9,774 bases of DNA, from assembly GCA_016840905.1 (NCBI GenBank), contig JAEORM010000182.1:1-9774 (forward strand). Direction: 5' to 3'. Positions within the stretch are counted from its first letter, which is position 1; the number at the start of each line of letters is the position of its first letter. This stretch comes from Candidatus Gerdarchaeota archaeon. Lineage in GTDB: Archaea; Asgardarchaeota; Heimdallarchaeia; JABLTI01. Below the pieces are notes generated by a model that had not been told where the DNA came from, made no database searches, and saw nothing but the letters and a program-made list of their open reading frames with translations. Of this stretch, positions 1 to 5,315 are shown in pieces. The translations under genes were made by a program, and so were the position numbers.

Positions 1-599
1 ATATTGACTTAATTATTATTGCAGGAGATTTAACTACCTATGGAAATGCCAAGCAAGTGAAAAAAGTGCTTGAAGAATTATCAACTATAGGGAAACCAAT
101 TTTTTATATCCCGGGAAATATGGACTCGCATGATTCAACTGCTATACGTTTTCAAAATGTTTATCCACTGCATGGTCGAGTTGAATCTTTTCAAGGATTT
201 AATTTCCTTGGGCTTGGAGCTTCAACACCTACTCCCTTCCCAACACCATTTACTATGCCTGAGAATGAAGTTTTAGTAATTCTAGAAAAAGCAAAAGAAG
301 AATTAATCCCTCATGATCCAACAGTTATTGTTTCTCACAATCCTCCATATGGATCAGAAGCTGATATTGTTGCAACCAAGAAACATGTAGGCAGCAAATC
401 CATAAGAGAATTCATCGAAAAAGAAAAACCAGTGGCTATTTTATGTGGCCATATACACGAATCGCAATCAATTGGTTTTATTCAAACTACATTATGTGTA
501 AATCCTGGTGCAGGTGCACATAGGAATGCTGCAATTATTGAATTAACAAAAGATAATTCAGGAAAAGCTACTGCATCTGCAAGATTGATTACTTTTTAA
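1..599 (+). CDS. Icc-like calcineurin-type metallophosphoesterase (5' end outside window)
   Basis: This is the C-terminal part of a binuclear-metal phosphoesterase. The frame is open to the left edge. Although a GTG at 57 could be taken as a start, the codons before it read DLIIIAGDLTTYG, the family's second metal motif (GDxxxxG), so the true start lies upstream of the window. Numbering from GTG 57, the other motifs follow in order: GNMD at 20-23 (the GNxD/E motif), SHNPP with H94, and the closing GHIH at 131-134. Only the first motif (DxH) is missing, and it is expected just outside. The GASTPTPFPTPF stretch is typical of archaeal Icc-like members. The family hydrolyses phosphomono- or diesters, and the substrate cannot be told from sequence. 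It is a soluble protein with no membrane segment. The stop is 23 bp from the convergent stop of the next gene. Family assignment is firm and the specific substrate is unknown. Confidence 0.9.
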   Translation, partial: IDLIIIAGDLTTYGNAKQVKKVLEELSTIGKPIFYIPGNMDSHDSTAIRFQNVYPLHGRVESFQGFNFLGLGASTPTPFPTPFTMPENEVLVILEKAKEELIPHDPTVIVSHNPPYGSEADIVATKKHVGSKSIREFIEKEKPVAILCGHIHESQSIGFIQTTLCVNPGAGAHRNAAIIELTKDNSGKATASARLITF

Positions 600-619
600 A
601 AAAGAGAAAAAGAAGAAAG
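598..619 (-). terminator. T-tract terminator of the YdjM-like gene
   Basis: Read on the minus strand, the gap after the stop codon at 623-625 is almost pure pyrimidine, with several T runs including six T opposite 598-603. T-rich tracts of this kind act as archaeal terminators without a hairpin. It lies in the 23-bp gap between two convergent genes and reaches into the stop codon of the phosphoesterase. Confidence 0.5.
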
Positions 620-622
620 ATG

Positions 623-1207
623 TTAGAAAATCATTGTTGGTAAGTTGACAAAGTATTTTGTTGTTGCTAGTAATAATCCCATAGTAATACAAAGTAAGAA
701 ATTAATTACCACCCAAGTTTCTGTCTTCTTTACATCTAAAGTTCGACGTTCTTTCCCATTCTTATCTTTGAAAAAGAAAGGTAAATGCATAAGAAAGGCA
801 CCTTTCTTTTCACCTATACGAAGTTTACCATTAGTTAAATCACGAACATTGATATTCGGGAAATAATCTAGAAACAGATGTGAACCATATGCAAAAAGGA
901 AGGGAATAAAAGCACTCACTAATGCATGATTAGCTGTTATTCTCCACCACATACAAACACCAAAAATTAACCCTGGGAAAAAGGCTGAGTGAGACAAAAT
1001 ATCTCGGTGGGTCATAAAACTATATAATTGGTCAAAGTCAGGCCCTTCAGAACCTATAATGGTTAGAAGAAGGGCAATGATCCAAAACAACCAAGTATCC
1101 CTAAGATAATCAGCACCTAAACCTTGATTGATAACAATAATATCAATAGGAATATACGCAGCTCCTACAATAAAACCAAATGTTACATGAGCAGTCCTGT
1201 TCGCCAC
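623..1207 (-). CDS. YdjM/DUF457-like membrane-bound putative metal-dependent hydrolase
   Basis: This is a membrane protein of 194 aa with the residue pattern of the YdjM/DUF457 group, which has putative zinc-dependent hydrolase residues at the membrane face. Numbering from the GTG at 1207: N-terminal H7, a GPDFD block with D57 and D59, HRDILSHS with H67 and H73, and GSHLFLDYF with H110 and D114. Hydrophobic segments lie at roughly 5-27, 40-55, 76-117 (probably two spans) and 165-187, with a basic soluble loop at 140-162. A GTG at 1216 would add three residues, but two signals favour 1207: a CTTAAATC box is centred 27 nt upstream of it, and AGGTGAT sits 4 nt before it. YdjM of E. coli is LexA-regulated, but there is no sign of that here. 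It is convergent with the phosphoesterase, and substrate and role are unknown. The family call rests on the ordered His/Asp motifs and topology. Confidence 0.75.
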   Translation of the reverse strand: MANRTAHVTFGFIVGAAYIPIDIIVINQGLGADYLRDTWLFWIIALLLTIIGSEGPDFDQLYSFMTHRDILSHSAFFPGLIFGVCMWWRITANHALVSAFIPFLFAYGSHLFLDYFPNINVRDLTNGKLRIGEKKGAFLMHLPFFFKDKNGKERRTLDVKKTETWVVINFLLCITMGLLLATTKYFVNLPTMIF

Positions 1208-1230
1208 TATAATCACCTATTTACATAATT

Positions 1231-1238
1231 GATTTAAG
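1231..1238 (-). promoter_or_regulatory. TATA-like box for the YdjM-like gene
   Basis: On the minus strand this reads CTTAAATC. Its centre is about 27 nt before the GTG at 1207, the usual distance from an archaeal TATA box to the transcription start, so the mRNA would be leaderless or nearly so. It nearly matches the boxes before the GNAT-like gene and the EEP nuclease gene (TTTAAATC). Confidence 0.45.
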
Positions 1239-1546
1239 CTACATTACGAAGAAAATTCTTATCAAAAAGTATTTCGCTATTTTTTTCCGACAAAAAAAGG
1301 CGGATATATTTGCTATTAACCTTGAAAGATAAGACTAGAATCCTTGATATTTTTTTCTAAAACGCTTTAATAAGTGGATACTCAATATATACTTGCTATG
1401 TAACAATCAACTCAATCAAATCGGATTTAACAGCTTTAAAACAACCTACTGATAATCTGAAAGGTGAGAGGTTTGTAGCTTTCTCCTCTCACCAACTTTT
1501 ATCATTTTTATTTAAAGAAAAAAATTTTGAATAAATTAAAGAAACT
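1239..1546. other. Gene-free interval with isolated hairpin
   Basis: No plausible protein gene lies between the YdjM-like gene and the GNAT-like gene, which are both on the minus strand. The stretch is A/T-rich and holds a TATA-like AATATATAC on the plus strand (1384-1392), an isolated 9-bp hairpin (1463-1493), and an A run at 1518-1524 that is a T-tract for the GNAT-like transcript. The longest ATG-initiated minus frame across the hairpin is only 19 codons and has no supporting signal. At 340 bp between neighbouring stop and start it is far longer than the other gaps here. Confidence 0.5.
1463..1493. other. Isolated 9-bp perfect hairpin
   Basis: GGTGAGAGG (1463-1471) is exactly complementary to CCTCTCACC (1485-1493) across a 13-nt loop. 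It is much richer in G+C than the surrounding DNA. On the plus strand it is followed by AACTTTT and further T runs. On the minus strand it lies about 65 nt past the stop of the GNAT-like gene and has no T-tract after it. It may be the 3' hairpin of a small plus-strand RNA or part of a long 3' UTR. Confidence 0.6.
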
Positions 1547-1566
1547 GAGACCTAATTTTAGATCTC
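1518..1566 (-). terminator. Terminator hairpin containing the stop codon of the GNAT-like gene
   Basis: On the minus strand GAGATCTAA (1566-1558) pairs with TTAGGTCTC (1555-1547) over a 2-nt gap, with one G-T wobble. The TAA stop codon (1560-1558) lies at the inner end of the stem. Downstream the transcript is T-rich and meets a run of seven T (opposite 1518-1524). The hairpin uses the last codons of the gene. Confidence 0.55.
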
Positions 1567-2445
1567 TTTCTCATAATAATCTATTTTTCCTGCTTGAGTA
1601 AAACCTATAGCAGTAAATTTCTCTTCGTAAGGTAATGTTTGGCCTGATAGAAAAATGCCAACGCTTTCAACTCCAATCGCTTTCATTTTACTAATGGCTT
1701 CAGAGACTAAAGGACTAAAATATTTGTCATCTTCATAATAAAATGTGCTCAAATTGAATTTATTGGAATCGTTTGTTGGGAGAGCTAATGTTCTTCCAAC
1801 CATTTTATCATCTTTTCTTATCACTAAATGAATTGGATATCGCTCTTTATTAGCTGTAATACGTTCCATCGCAGCTTTAGCATTGTTTTCTTGTGCACCT
1901 AATTTCTCTACGAAAATCCGCAACCATTCATTATAATCTCGTGTATTGTCATAATCTATTACATTGATCTCTTGTGATTGTTCAGACGAGATATCATCTA
2001 TCTTTGCTTCAAGGAAGACATAAAGATCTTGAGCATAAGTGTAGCCATATCTCTTTGCCATTTCTTGTGTGCCTTTATAGAGATTTCCAACTCGAGTTTG
2101 AACAACTGTAACTCCTTTTTTCTTCAATGAAGAGATTGCTTGTTTAAAGAGCAAATCTGAACATTCCATATGGTCTTTAAGAACTATGGGAAATTCTAAA
2201 TTAGCTCGTTTGCCTTCGCCTTCTTTCTCCGGTAAAATAGTAGCAGTAATAAATCCCACTAATTTATCATCTTTGAATGCATAATATTTTGTTTCAGGAT
2301 CAAAACCTTCTTGAGAATAAGTCTGTTTCAATCGAGAAGCAGGACTTTGACCAAAACCAATCCAATCTTTTGTGGCTTCTTTACCAACTTGTTCTTGTGC
2401 TTCCAAGAACTCTTCTTGGTAGCTCTTAATAGTATATTTCAACAT
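1558..2445 (-). CDS. Tandem GNAT-fold (N-acetyltransferase-like) protein
   Basis: This soluble 295-aa protein appears to hold two GNAT-like modules. Numbering from the ATG at 2445, module 1 spans about 1-148, with the strand pair YYAFKDDKLVGFITATI near 55-70 and the ending GNLYKGTQEMAKRYGYTYAQDLYVF near 120-144. Module 2 spans about 160-295, with HLVIRKDDKMVGRTLALP near 206-223 and SGQTLPYEEKFTAIGFTQAG near 267-286. The 'xxKDDKxVG' strand followed by a late 'GYTY/GFTQ' turn recurs in both halves, which suggests duplication. Neither half shows the R/QxxGxG/A pyrophosphate loop that normally holds acetyl-CoA, so catalytic activity is doubtful. A TTG at 2451 would add two residues, but a TTTAAATC box centred 27-28 nt before ATG 2445 favours the shorter, leaderless start. 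It is divergent from the amidohydrolase gene with about 115 bp between starts. Substrate is unknown. Confidence 0.7.
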   Translation of the reverse strand: MLKYTIKSYQEEFLEAQEQVGKEATKDWIGFGQSPASRLKQTYSQEGFDPETKYYAFKDDKLVGFITATILPEKEGEGKRANLEFPIVLKDHMECSDLLFKQAISSLKKKGVTVVQTRVGNLYKGTQEMAKRYGYTYAQDLYVFLEAKIDDISSEQSQEINVIDYDNTRDYNEWLRIFVEKLGAQENNAKAAMERITANKERYPIHLVIRKDDKMVGRTLALPTNDSNKFNLSTFYYEDDKYFSPLVSEAISKMKAIGVESVGIFLSGQTLPYEEKFTAIGFTQAGKIDYYEKEI

Positions 2446-2468
2446 AAGCAAATATATCTTTGATGTGC

Positions 2469-2476
2469 GATTTAAA
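2469..2476 (-). promoter_or_regulatory. TATA box for the GNAT-like gene
   Basis: The minus strand reads TTTAAATC, preceded by GAC. Its centre is 27-28 nt before the ATG at 2445, so transcription would begin at or next to that ATG (leaderless). The core TTTAAA is palindromic, so in the divergent intergenic region it could also be read by the other strand. Confidence 0.55.
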
Positions 2477-2510
2477 GTCTATCATTAGATGGATTCCCCA
2501 GAGTACCCCA

Positions 2511-2525
2511 AAAATAGATAAATAG
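2511..2525 (+). promoter_or_regulatory. Candidate TATA region for the amidohydrolase gene
   Basis: AAAATAGATAAATAG is the best A/T element upstream of the ATG at 2561, centred about 42 nt before it. This would give a short leader of roughly 15 nt. A GAGG (2547-2550) lies 10 nt before the ATG and may be a ribosome site. The box is not a sharp match, so the placement is tentative. Confidence 0.3.
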
Positions 2526-2560
2526 AAAGTTAATCAACTTCACGCCGAGGAACATATCGG

Positions 2561-3538
2561 ATGACTGTTGAAGAAGATTTGAAAAACACAGAAGGCTTTT
2601 CTCATATTAAATTCAAATATGCTGGTCCTAAATGGGATGCCCATGTTCATCTCTTTAAATTAGAAGATACTATTGAATTTGTTAAATACGCTTCTGAATA
2701 TAATGTAGAAAAATTCACTGCAATAATTCGAGGTAAGAAAGATGAATATGAGGAATCTTTTCCTGGAAAATTTAATTTTGCCAGATTTATTAATACTCAA
2801 AATTTCTTTACAGGCGATCTTCAAGCAGTTTTGGATGATGTTGAGGATATCTATGCTAATGGTTTCAAAGTAGTAAAATTCTGGTATGCTCCAAGATGGC
2901 GAAGCTACATTGAAGAACAATTCAAAGTAAAAGTAGAAGGATTCCGAATAGATGATGCTAAATTTGATCCAATCTATAAGAAGATAGAAGATTTGGGATT
3001 AAAATTATTGATTCATGTATCTGATCCAGATATTTTCTATACTACCAAATATCAGCCTGAGAGTTATTATGGTTCAAAGAAACAGCATATGGAAGAATTT
3101 GAAAATATCGTTTCAAAGTTCCCAAACTTACAAATACAAGGAGCACATATGGGCGGTCAACCAGAACACCTAGATGAATTAGCTCGTTGGTTTGATAAAT
3201 ATCCCAATTTCTTTGTAGATACCTCTAGTGCTAAATGGATGGCTCGAGAGTTTTCCTACCATCCTGATGATGTTAGAGAATTTTTCATTACTTATAAAGA
3301 TAGAATCTTTTTTGGAACAGATATTGTTACAGGGAGAACAGACCGTGAACCTATACCTGGTTATTATTACTTGCGATATTTGTCACTTCAAGCGCTTTTT
3401 GAAACACCTGTAGAAAGACTTCCATTACCATTAGAAGATCCTGATAATAATAATCAAACAGTAATAAATGGGCTTGATTTACCTATGGCTGTTTTACAGA
3501 AAATCTACTGGGATAATTGCAATAAATTCTTCAAATAA
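2561..3538 (+). CDS. Amidohydrolase-2 family TIM-barrel metal hydrolase
   Basis: This soluble 325-aa protein has the ordered metal ligands of the amidohydrolase_2 (ACMSD-like) group: WDAHVHLF near the N-terminus (H28, H30), LLIHVSDPD after the mid-barrel strand (H152), GAHMGG (H196) and FFGTDI (D254). VVKFWYAPRWR (K106) may contribute to the active site. The usual members catalyse metal-dependent hydrolysis or decarboxylation of small carboxylated or ring substrates, and nothing here narrows the substrate. The length is normal for the family. The ATG start has a GAGG 10 nt upstream. It is transcribed alone, divergent from the GNAT-like gene and convergent with the zinc-ribbon gene (37 bp between stops). 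The family assignment is secure from the HxH...H...H...D order, and the reaction is unknown. Confidence 0.88.
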   Translation: MTVEEDLKNTEGFSHIKFKYAGPKWDAHVHLFKLEDTIEFVKYASEYNVEKFTAIIRGKKDEYEESFPGKFNFARFINTQNFFTGDLQAVLDDVEDIYANGFKVVKFWYAPRWRSYIEEQFKVKVEGFRIDDAKFDPIYKKIEDLGLKLLIHVSDPDIFYTTKYQPESYYGSKKQHMEEFENIVSKFPNLQIQGAHMGGQPEHLDELARWFDKYPNFFVDTSSAKWMAREFSYHPDDVREFFITYKDRIFFGTDIVTGRTDREPIPGYYYLRYLSLQALFETPVERLPLPLEDPDNNNQTVINGLDLPMAVLQKIYWDNCNKFFK

Positions 3539-3554
3539 TTAATTACATCTTTGT

Positions 3555-3590
3555 AAAAAAGAATGAGGAAAGGTGTTAAACCTTTATTCC
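3555..3590 (-). terminator. Terminator hairpin with stop codon in its loop (zinc-ribbon gene)
   Basis: AAAGGT (3569-3574) and ACCTTT (3580-3585) form a 6-bp stem around the 5-nt loop GTTAA, which holds the complement of the TAA stop (3576-3578). The stem can extend by GG/CC after a 3-nt bulge. On the minus strand it is followed by TCATTC and then six T (opposite 3555-3560), a hairpin plus T-tract. It may also stop the convergent amidohydrolase transcript. Confidence 0.6.
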
Positions 3591-3860
3591 TTTCCTTGCA
3601 CTATATCTTTGGTAATTGCCATATCCATACCCACATCCACCAGAGCTTTTTACAGTGCTTTTTTTGAAGAGAGTTTCACCACAATGAGAGCAAGCATAAA
3701 AATTATGGAAATATTTGTGCTCTTTAAGGATGATTGAAACCATTCTCCAACAATTGGGACAGAATCTCATTGTTTTAATTTCTTCATTGGCTTCTCTTCG
3801 CCAATCGATCATTTCATCTTTATCAAAATACATTTCGTTAAACATTGGTCTCCATTCCAT
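3576..3860 (-). CDS. 94-aa zinc-ribbon protein with Gly/Tyr-rich tail
   Basis: I do not recognise a named family. The protein carries one clear zinc-ribbon: FCPNC (C34, C37) and ACSHCG (C57, C60) separated by 19 residues, consistent with one bound Zn ion. Residues 1-30 are charged and rich in Trp, Glu and Asp (WRREANEEIK). After the ribbon comes a short tail SSGGCGYGYGNYQRY (72-86) rich in Gly and Tyr, then a basic end. Such proteins often act as small nucleic-acid- or protein-binding adaptors, but that is inference. The ATG at 3860 is preceded in frame by TGA, so no longer form exists. An AGGAG lies 12 nt upstream, rather far, and a strong CTTTAAATAG box lies about 75 nt upstream, implying a leader of about 50 nt, unlike the leaderless neighbours. 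Confidence 0.75.
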   Translation of the reverse strand: MEWRPMFNEMYFDKDEMIDWRREANEEIKTMRFCPNCWRMVSIILKEHKYFHNFYACSHCGETLFKKSTVKSSGGCGYGYGNYQRYSARKGIKV

Positions 3861-3872
3861 TCATCAGATTCA

Positions 3873-3877
3873 CTCCT
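3873..3877 (-). promoter_or_regulatory. Shine-Dalgarno-like AGGAG of the zinc-ribbon gene
   Basis: The minus strand reads GAGAGGAGTGA, with AGGAG 12 nt before the ATG at 3860. It is one of the few purine-rich ribosome sites in the window and fits the longer leader predicted from the distant TATA box. The spacing is longer than ideal. Confidence 0.4.
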
Positions 3878-3930
3878 CTCAAATACCGATGAATTTCCAA
3901 TTCAGTAATCACAAAACAGTATCTACACTA

Positions 3931-3940
3931 CTATTTAAAG
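3931..3940 (-). promoter_or_regulatory. TATA box for the zinc-ribbon gene
   Basis: The minus strand reads CTTTAAATAG after a T/C-rich stretch, a close match to the boxes of the GNAT-like and nuclease genes. A start of transcription near 3910 would give a 5' leader of about 50 nt before the ATG at 3860. Confidence 0.45.
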
Positions 3941-4012
3941 AAAAGAATTACAAAAGAAATTTTTAGATAATTGAACTTTTGTGCGCGAATTTTTCCAGCT
4001 TGTTCTGTAAAG

Positions 4013-4020
4013 TTTATTAA
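4013..4020 (+). promoter_or_regulatory. TATA-like box for the two-helix membrane protein gene
   Basis: TTTATTAA centred about 32 nt before the ATG at 4049 would give a leader of only about 5 nt. No Shine-Dalgarno is seen before that ATG, which fits a leaderless or near-leaderless message. Confidence 0.4.
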
Positions 4021-4048
4021 GAATAGCATGCAATAGTTGTAGATTACG

Positions 4049-4336
4049 ATGAGTTTCGATAAAGAACCTTTAGCAATGTTCCTATTCGGTTTCTTAGGAT
4101 TATTAAGTCCTACAGTAACAATTCTTGCGTTTCTTATCAGATGGTTGGTCATACGTTCGTCTTTATGGGAGTTAATTGTTGCAATAGTCCTAATTTGTGT
4201 TTGCAGTGTCTTCGTCGTTTTGATTTTGATCCTTTTAGTAAAAATTGGTAAAGAACTAGTTTATGAAATCAAAATGGCCATTGAAATTCATAGGGAAGAA
4301 AAAGAATTAGAAAAAAATCGTACAACAGAAACTTAA
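4049..4336 (+). CDS. Small two-helix membrane protein, unknown function
   Basis: I do not recognise this 95-aa protein. Two long hydrophobic segments, at about 8-34 and 39-65, are joined by a short loop containing RSS. They are followed by an amphipathic, highly charged C-terminal helix (66-92, EIKMAIEIHREEKELEKNR) that probably lies in the cytoplasm by the positive-inside rule. The layout resembles a membrane anchor with a helical tail rather than a transporter. The ATG has no Shine-Dalgarno but has a TATA-like box at the right distance. An overlapping minus-strand frame (3931-4152) is poorer in composition and lacks signals, so the plus frame is preferred. It is followed after 66 bp by the DegV-family gene on the same strand, which has its own TATA-like box, so co-transcription is possible but unproved. 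Confidence 0.6.
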   Translation: MSFDKEPLAMFLFGFLGLLSPTVTILAFLIRWLVIRSSLWELIVAIVLICVCSVFVVLILILLVKIGKELVYEIKMAIEIHREEKELEKNRTTET

Positions 4337-4370
4337 ACGATAAACTTGACCTAAATTCTTTTAAAGTTCC

Positions 4371-4378
4371 TATTTAAT
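4371..4378 (+). promoter_or_regulatory. TATA-like box for the DegV-family gene
   Basis: TATTTAAT, preceded by CC, is centred about 28 nt before a GTG at 4403 and 40 nt before the ATG at 4415. Transcription would begin close to the GTG, giving either a leaderless GTG start or a 12-nt leader before the ATG. Confidence 0.4.
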
Positions 4379-4402
4379 GAAATTAATCAATTGAGATAAA
4401 GA

Positions 4403-5275
4403 GTGGTTAATGAAATGAGTATTAGAGTTGTTGTTGATAGTGCCTCTGACATTCCCTGGGATTATGCTGATAAACTCGGTGTTAAAGTGGTACCTTTGAG
4501 TATTTCTTATCAAGATAAAACATTCAAAGAAGATCGTACATTCGATTTAGCTGCACATTATCATAATTATGAAATAGATTCTAATTTTTTGCCTAAAACA
4601 GCTCAACCTTCACCGAAAGAGTACGTTTCTGTTTACAATGAACTAATTAAAGAAGGTGCTAAGGATATAATTGTTGTTTGTATTAGTGCAACCATGAGTG
4701 GTACAATGAATAGTGCTAGGTTGGCAGCAGAATATATTAAAGATAGTCATCCTGAAGTCAAAGTTCATCTAATAGATTCTAAAAACGCTTCATATACAGA
4801 AGTTTTTCTAGTTGATGAAGCGATTAATTTGATTAAAAAAGGTGAAAAAGTAGAGAAAATTGTTACTCGCTTAAATGATCTTGTACCTTTAGTGAAAACT
4901 TACATTTACATCCCTAATCTAAAGTATCTCTATCTTGGAGGACGAATTAATATTGCCAAGTATTATTTAGCGCGATTGCTTCGTAAGAAAGTAATTACTC
5001 ATGTGAATGATAAGGGAACTAATGAGTCAGCTGCAACGGTTTCTAATATCGAGGATGGATTTAAGAAAATTCTTCAATTAACGACTAAGAGATTTACTGT
5101 CTTTCCAAGGAGATATGCAATAGTACATGCAAATAATGAAGAGCTAGCCTTGGAACTAAAAGCTAAGCTTCTTGAAAAGGATCCTAAAGCAAATATCGTA
5201 GTAATTCTAACAAAATGCACAATTTCAGCCCATACAGGACCAAATGCAATAGCTTTACTATCAGATTTTGGTTAA
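4403..5275 (+). CDS. DegV-family (fatty-acid-binding) protein
   Basis: This soluble protein of 286-290 aa shows all hallmark blocks of the DegV/FakB fold. Numbering from ATG 4415: VVVDSASDIP at 5-14, PKTAQPSP at 60-67, CISATMSGTMNSA around S95, LKYLYLGGRI about two thirds along, and HTGPNAI at 273-279. These are the loops that close over a bound fatty acid and hold its carboxylate. In Firmicutes, FakB (DegV) presents fatty acids to the kinase FakA. No FakA-like (DAK-type) kinase is in this window. The start is ambiguous: GTG 4403 sits at the TATA-to-start distance of a leaderless mRNA, while ATG 4415 gives the normal family N-terminus, and the longer form is listed. It ends 31 bp from the stop of the convergent nuclease gene, with a perfect hairpin in between. 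The family call is very secure and the ligand in this organism is unknown. Confidence 0.92.
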   Translation: MVNEMSIRVVVDSASDIPWDYADKLGVKVVPLSISYQDKTFKEDRTFDLAAHYHNYEIDSNFLPKTAQPSPKEYVSVYNELIKEGAKDIIVVCISATMSGTMNSARLAAEYIKDSHPEVKVHLIDSKNASYTEVFLVDEAINLIKKGEKVEKIVTRLNDLVPLVKTYIYIPNLKYLYLGGRINIAKYYLARLLRKKVITHVNDKGTNESAATVSNIEDGFKKILQLTTKRFTVFPRRYAIVHANNEELALELKAKLLEKDPKANIVVILTKCTISAHTGPNAIALLSDFG

Positions 5276-5284
5276 GAAAAACAG

Positions 5285-5315
5285 AAAAAAGAAAGATAAA
5301 GAATTTTTATCTTTC
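5285..5315 (-). terminator. Perfect 10-bp terminator hairpin at a convergent junction
   Basis: GAAAGATAAA (5291-5300) and TTTATCTTTC (5306-5315) are exact reverse complements around a 5-nt loop. The minus-strand arm covers the last codons and the TAA stop (5307-5309) of the nuclease gene and is directly followed by six T (opposite 5285-5290) and more T-rich sequence, a textbook hairpin plus T-tract. Lying 15 bp after the DegV-family stop, it may also end the plus-strand transcript. Confidence 0.8.

Noticed and set aside
57..599. GTG at 57 as the start of the metallophosphoesterase
   Set aside because: The frame stays open to the left edge and the preceding codons encode the conserved GDxxxxG metal motif, so the start is outside the window.
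1447..1471. Box C/D-like guide RNA (CTGATAATCTGA with GTGAGAG)
   Set aside because: There is no proper C box (RTGATGA) paired with a D box at the right distance, so a C/D RNA is not supported.
1446..1505. 19-codon minus-strand ORF through the isolated hairpin
   Set aside because: It is very short, has no ribosome site or suitably spaced promoter, and its codons are explained by the hairpin sequence.
2660..2920. Minus-strand frame inside the amidohydrolase gene
   Set aside because: It is a shadow of the plus-strand gene, which carries ordered catalytic motifs.
3931..4152. Minus-strand frame of 73 codons over the two-helix membrane gene
   Set aside because: It overlaps the promoter region between two divergent genes, has no ribosome site or TATA box of its own, and its composition does not look like a folded protein.
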